Assembly: GCA_963786225.1 (NCBI GenBank)
Contig: CAWAYQ010000032.1
Span: 186,001-250,000, forward strand
Length of the DNA stretch: 64,000 nucleotides
Source of the DNA: Flaviflagellibacter sp963786225
Lineage (GTDB): Bacteria; Pseudomonadota; Alphaproteobacteria; Rhizobiales; Methylopilaceae
Direction: 5' to 3'
Part shown: one piece after another, positions 60,510-64,000 of the stretch
Layout: every line of letters begins with the position of its first letter
How positions within the stretch are numbered: position 1 is the stretch's first letter
The notes under the pieces: generated by a model
What the model was told of the DNA's origin: nothing
The model's database searches: none
The model's input: only the letters and a program-made list of their open reading frames with translations
Program-made: the position numbers and the translations under genes

Positions 60510-63500
60510 TCGACCGCAGCGACCCGCAATGGTATCGGGACGCGATTTTCTACCAGATCCACGTCAAGTCGTTCTTCGATTCCAACAATGACGGGATCGG
60601 CGATTTCGAGGGCGTGACCCAGAAACTCGATTACATCAAGGATCTGGGCGTCACGGCACTCTGGGTGATGCCGTTCTACCCATCGCCGCTGCGCGATGAC
60701 GGCTACGACATTGCCGAATACAAGGACATCAACCCGCAATACGGAACGATGCGCGACTTCCGCCGCTTCGTGCGCGAGGCGCATGCGCGCGATCTGCGTG
60801 TCGTCACGGAACTCGTCATCAACCACACCTCCGATCAGCACGCCTGGTTTCAGCGCGCGCGGCGGGCAAAGAAGGGCTCGCCCTACCGCGATTTCTATGT
60901 GTGGTCGGACTCCGCGAAGGAATATTCCGACACCCGCATCATCTTTCTCGACACCGAGAAATCGAACTGGACTTGGGACGACGAGGCGAAGGCCTATTTC
61001 TGGCACCGCTTCTATTCGCACCAGCCCGACCTGAATTTCGACAATCCGCGCGTCCTCGCCTCGATCCTGCAGGTGATGCGTTACTGGCTCGATATGGGCG
61101 TCGACGGGCTTCGGCTCGACGCGATCCCCTATCTCATCGAGCGTGACGGCACGAATTGCGAGAACCTTCCCGAGACGCACCAGGTCATCAAGCGTATCCG
61201 CCAGGCGGTCGACCGCTCTTATTCCGACCGCATGCTGCTTGCGGAGGCCAACCAATGGCCCGAGGACACCGCGCCCTATTTCGGCGACGGCGACGAATGC
61301 CATATGGCGTTCCATTTCCCGCTGATGCCGCGCATGTATATGGGCATCGCCCAGGAAGACCGGCATCCGATCACCGACATCATGCGGCAGACGCCCGAAA
61401 TCCCCGAGGGGAACCAGTGGGCGATCTTCCTGCGTAACCACGACGAGCTGACGCTCGAAATGGTGACGGAGAGCGAGCGCGACTATCTCTGGACCTTTTA
61501 TGCCGGCGACCGCCGCGCGCGCATCAATCTCGGCATACGCCGCCGGCTCTCGCCATTGCTGGAGAATGACCGCCGCAAGGTCGAGCTTCTGAACTCACTG
61601 CTGTTCTCCATGCCCGGTACGCCGTTCCTCTATTACGGCGACGAAATCGGCATGGGTGACAACATCTATCTCGGCGACCGCGATGGCGTGCGTACGCCCA
61701 TGCAATGGTCTCCGGATCGCAATGGCGGCTTTTCGAGAGCCGACCCGGCGCGGCTCTTCCTGCCCTCGGTCCAGGACCCGATCTACGGCTATGAGGCGGT
61801 CAACGTCGAAGCGCAGCTCAGAAGCCCGTCGAGCCAGTTGAACTGGCTCAGGCGGCTGATCGCGGTCAGGCGGAATTTCAAGGCGTTCGGGCGCGGCTCG
61901 CTTCGGTTCCTCTATCCGTCGAACCGCAAGCTTCTGGCGTATCTGCGCGAATTCGACGGCGAGACGATCCTGTGCGTCGCAAATCTGTCGCGCGCGCCGC
62001 AGGCGGTGGAGCTCGATCTCGCGGAGATGAACGGCCGCGTGCCCGTGGAGCTCACGGGCGGCACGGCATTCCCGGCCGTGGGTGAACTTCCTTATCTCCT
62101 GACATTACCGGCCTATGGGTTCTACTGGTTCTCAATGGGCGAACCGGTTCAGGAGGTCTCTCCCGTGCCGCGCGCCGCGCCGGAACTGTTCACGCTTGTC
62201 ATCCAGGGCTCGCCGGATAGTCTGTTTCGGGCACGCGAGCAGATCGCGTTTGAAAAAACCGCGGCTCCGAACTTCCTGCCGCTGCAGCGCTGGTTTGCCG
62301 GAAAGAGCCAGACGATCACGAAGGTCGAGGTGCTCGACCACACCGTGATGCGCGACCGTACGGGCGCCGACGCGTTCACCTGGCCGCGCATCGCCGTCAA
62401 CCTGAGGAACGGCGAGCGCCAGATCTATTCGCTGCCGCTTGCGATCGAGGAGCGCGAGAACGAGGCTTTGGTACCGTGTTCAATGGCGCGGGTGCGGCGC
62501 GGGCCGCGCGTCGGGCTTCTCTACGACGCGGCGGCATCGCCCGAATTCGCGCTCGCGGTTCTGTCGGCGCTCGCGCGTGGGGCGAACTTCTCGACCCGTG
62601 ACGGCGGGCGGGTGAACTTCGAAACCACCGCGCAGTTCGCGGACGCACTGACGGACCTCGGCGATCCGGCTGAGGGCGACAATCTTCCGCGCCGGTATCG
62701 CGGCGAGCAGTCGAACACGTCCATCATCTTCGGCGGCAAGATCATTCTGAAGTTCTACCGCCGCCTCCAGCCGGGCGTACACCCGGAGGTCGAGATCGGA
62801 CGGTTCCTCACCGAAGTCGCCCAGTACAAGAACGCGCCCGCGCTTCTCGGGGCCGTCGAGCATATCGCGCAGGACGGCGTGCCGACCGCTCTCGCGGTGC
62901 TGCAGGCCTATGTGCCGCATCAGGGCGATGCCTGGACGCAGACCATGGAAGCGCTGAAGCGCGAACTCGAAACCTATGTGCTCGTGCCGGAAGGAGGGGC
63001 CAGCGCGCGGGAGGTGTTCGAGCCCTATATCCGTTATGCCGATCTTCTCGGCGTACGGACGGCGGAACTGCATCGCGCCTTCGCGACCCCGACCGAAGAC
63101 ACCGCATTCAAAGTCGAGCCTTTGACGAAGGATGACGTGGCGCGCGCCGTGGACGACGCGCGGCTTCAGGCGGAAAGGGCTTTCGCGGGGCTCATGCATG
63201 TGCCCGCCTCGGCGATGACGCCGGATATCCATCGTCTGCTCGACCGGCGCGAGGACGCGTTCAAGGCGATACAGGATCTGGTGTTCACACCCGAAGGAGC
63301 GGTGAAGACGCGCATCCACGGGGATTTCCACCTCGGCCAGGTTCTGGTCGCGGACCGCGATATTTATATCGTCGACTTCGAAGGCGAGCCTTCGCGCGCT
63401 TCCGACGATCGCCGCGGGAAATTCTCGCCGCTGCGCGATGTCGCGGGCATGCTGCGTTCGTTCGCCTATGCCGCCGAGACGGCGGTCCGCGATGTCGCCG

Positions 63501-63769
63501 GCCGCCTGGCGCAGGTCGCGCCGCGCGTGCAGACCGCGGGCGACGAGTTCCGCCAACTGATCTCCGGGGCGTTCCTTGACGGCTACGAACGGGCAGGGCG
63601 CGGCAGCCAGATCTGGGTCGAGGACCCCGCCACGCGGCGGAACCTTCTGAAGCTCCATCTGTTGGCCAAGGCGTTCTACGAAATCGCCTATGAGGCGGAC
63701 CACCGGCCTGACTGGATCGAGACGCCGGTGCGGGGCGTGCTCGCGGCCCTCGATGAGGATAATCAGTGA
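60506..63769 (+). CDS. treS: Trehalose synthase fused to maltokinase (TreS-Mak)
   Basis: This 1087-residue fusion has a GH13_16 N-terminal half (WYRDAIFYQIHVKSFFDSNN, TELVINHTSDQH, nucleophile Asp 205 in GLRLDAIPYL, LLAEANQWPED and FLRNHDELTL). The C-terminal half is a kinase of the aminoglycoside-phosphotransferase fold (KIILKFYRRLQPG, catalytic loop HGDFHLGQVLV near residue 938, and IVDFEGEP). TreS interconverts trehalose and maltose, and maltokinase makes maltose-1-phosphate for GlgE. The start overlaps the glgE stop and the stop overlaps the glgB start (TGATG). Confidence 0.96.
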   Translation: MIDRSDPQWYRDAIFYQIHVKSFFDSNNDGIGDFEGVTQKLDYIKDLGVTALWVMPFYPSPLRDDGYDIAEYKDINPQYGTMRDFRRFVREAHARDLRVVTELVINHTSDQHAWFQRARRAKKGSPYRDFYVWSDSAKEYSDTRIIFLDTEKSNWTWDDEAKAYFWHRFYSHQPDLNFDNPRVLASILQVMRYWLDMGVDGLRLDAIPYLIERDGTNCENLPETHQVIKRIRQAVDRSYSDRMLLAEANQWPEDTAPYFGDGDECHMAFHFPLMPRMYMGIAQEDRHPITDIMRQTPEIPEGNQWAIFLRNHDELTLEMVTESERDYLWTFYAGDRRARINLGIRRRLSPLLENDRRKVELLNSLLFSMPGTPFLYYGDEIGMGDNIYLGDRDGVRTPMQWSPDRNGGFSRADPARLFLPSVQDPIYGYEAVNVEAQLRSPSSQLNWLRRLIAVRRNFKAFGRGSLRFLYPSNRKLLAYLREFDGETILCVANLSRAPQAVELDLAEMNGRVPVELTGGTAFPAVGELPYLLTLPAYGFYWFSMGEPVQEVSPVPRAAPELFTLVIQGSPDSLFRAREQIAFEKTAAPNFLPLQRWFAGKSQTITKVEVLDHTVMRDRTGADAFTWPRIAVNLRNGERQIYSLPLAIEERENEALVPCSMARVRRGPRVGLLYDAAASPEFALAVLSALARGANFSTRDGGRVNFETTAQFADALTDLGDPAEGDNLPRRYRGEQSNTSIIFGGKIILKFYRRLQPGVHPEVEIGRFLTEVAQYKNAPALLGAVEHIAQDGVPTALAVLQAYVPHQGDAWTQTMEALKRELETYVLVPEGGASAREVFEPYIRYADLLGVRTAELHRAFATPTEDTAFKVEPLTKDDVARAVDDARLQAERAFAGLMHVPASAMTPDIHRLLDRREDAFKAIQDLVFTPEGAVKTRIHGDFHLGQVLVADRDIYIVDFEGEPSRASDDRRGKFSPLRDVAGMLRSFAYAAETAVRDVAGRLAQVAPRVQTAGDEFRQLISGAFLDGYERAGRGSQIWVEDPATRRNLLKLHLLAKAFYEIAYEADHRPDWIETPVRGVLAALDEDNQ

Positions 63770-64000
63770 TGCATGGAGTGATCCCGGACCAGGATCTGTC
63801 GGGCCTGACTCTCGTGGGCAGCGATGCGCCCTATCGCGCGCTCGGCGCGCACGAGGCCGAGCGCGAGGGCGTCGCTGGCTTCGTGTTCGCGGTCTGGGCG
63901 CCTAATGCGCGGCGCGTCAGCGTCGTCGGCGATTTCAACCAATGGGATGGCCGCGCGCATGTAATGCGCAGCCGCGGCGACAGCGGTGTGTGGGAGCTCT
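63769..64000 (+). CDS. glgB: 1,4-alpha-glucan branching enzyme GlgB, cut by window edge
   Basis: The frame starts with ATG at 63769, sharing one base with the treS stop, and continues to the window end (77 codons). It contains GLTLVGSDAPYRALGAHEAE and the CBM48 motif FAVWAPNARRVSVVGDFNQW, typical of the GlgB N-terminus. It would add alpha-1,6 branches to the glucan built by GlgE. Only the N-terminal region is visible. Confidence 0.93.
   Translation, partial: MHGVIPDQDLSGLTLVGSDAPYRALGAHEAEREGVAGFVFAVWAPNARRVSVVGDFNQWDGRAHVMRSRGDSGVWEL

Noticed and set aside
62480..63703. Leftward open frame of 407 codons opposite the maltokinase half of treS
   Set aside because: No domain seen; the rightward frame has the kinase catalytic loop.
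1..64000. CRISPR arrays, complete insertion sequences or prophage
   Set aside because: No regularly spaced direct repeats, intact transposase or phage structural genes were seen.

Overview
The window is high-GC DNA from an alphaproteobacterium, most likely a member of the Hyphomicrobiales (Rhizobiales). The evidence is indirect: two tripartite tricarboxylate (TTT) transport clusters with Bug-type binding proteins, a Ku/LigD end-joining locus, a GlgE alpha-glucan operon, a SorAB-type sulfite oxidase, and dense, often 1-4 bp overlapping operons. The genus cannot be named from sequence reading alone.

Left part (1-17.3 kb): two catabolic islands built around TTT transporters. The first (1-10.2 kb) reads leftwards as tcuA-tcuB-tauE, then prpD-like-tctB-tctA-tctC-ldh. 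A divergent rightward unit carries a signal-less solute-binding-fold protein and an isocitrate-lyase-like enzyme. Together these genes could import a tricarballylate-like acid, oxidise it to an aconitate-like acid, hydrate it and cleave it. The same 6-4-6 inverted repeat (GTATAC-N4-GTATAC/GTATTC) lies before both leftward units. The second island (10.3-17.3 kb) is a UTRA-type GntR regulator divergent from tctC-tctB-tctA-ldh-(TIM-barrel isomerase)-(ACMSD-like amidohydrolase), with a 16-bp perfect palindrome in the divergent promoter.

Middle part (17.3-45.1 kb): an RND efflux pair with a divergent TetR regulator; a sulfonate-type ABC transporter followed by an FMN monooxygenase; a patchy region with small secreted proteins, two cytochromes c, SorAB-like sulfite dehydrogenase, a YVTN beta-propeller protein and a DUF305 protein; a MocR regulator divergent from a cupin; an SF1 helicase; a broken glycosyltransferase; an ABC/GntR/FAH-hydrolase cluster; a frameshifted serine recombinase; a glycine-rich secreted protein; and an integrase fragment directly after tRNA-Leu. 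The remnants and the tRNA-linked integrase suggest that part of 26.7-45.1 kb came in by horizontal transfer and then decayed.

Right part (45.1-64 kb): chromosomal backbone with a complex-I NDUFA9-like protein, undecaprenyl-pyrophosphate phosphatase (uppP), a glutathione-transferase-like protein and an SDR protein. A non-homologous end-joining locus follows: ku, an unusual BRCT-like/MerR-like/TPR protein, and ligD. It ends with the alpha-glucan/trehalose operon glgX-malQ-glgE-treS::mak-glgB, in which glgB runs off the window. The most unusual object is the three-domain protein between ku and ligD.
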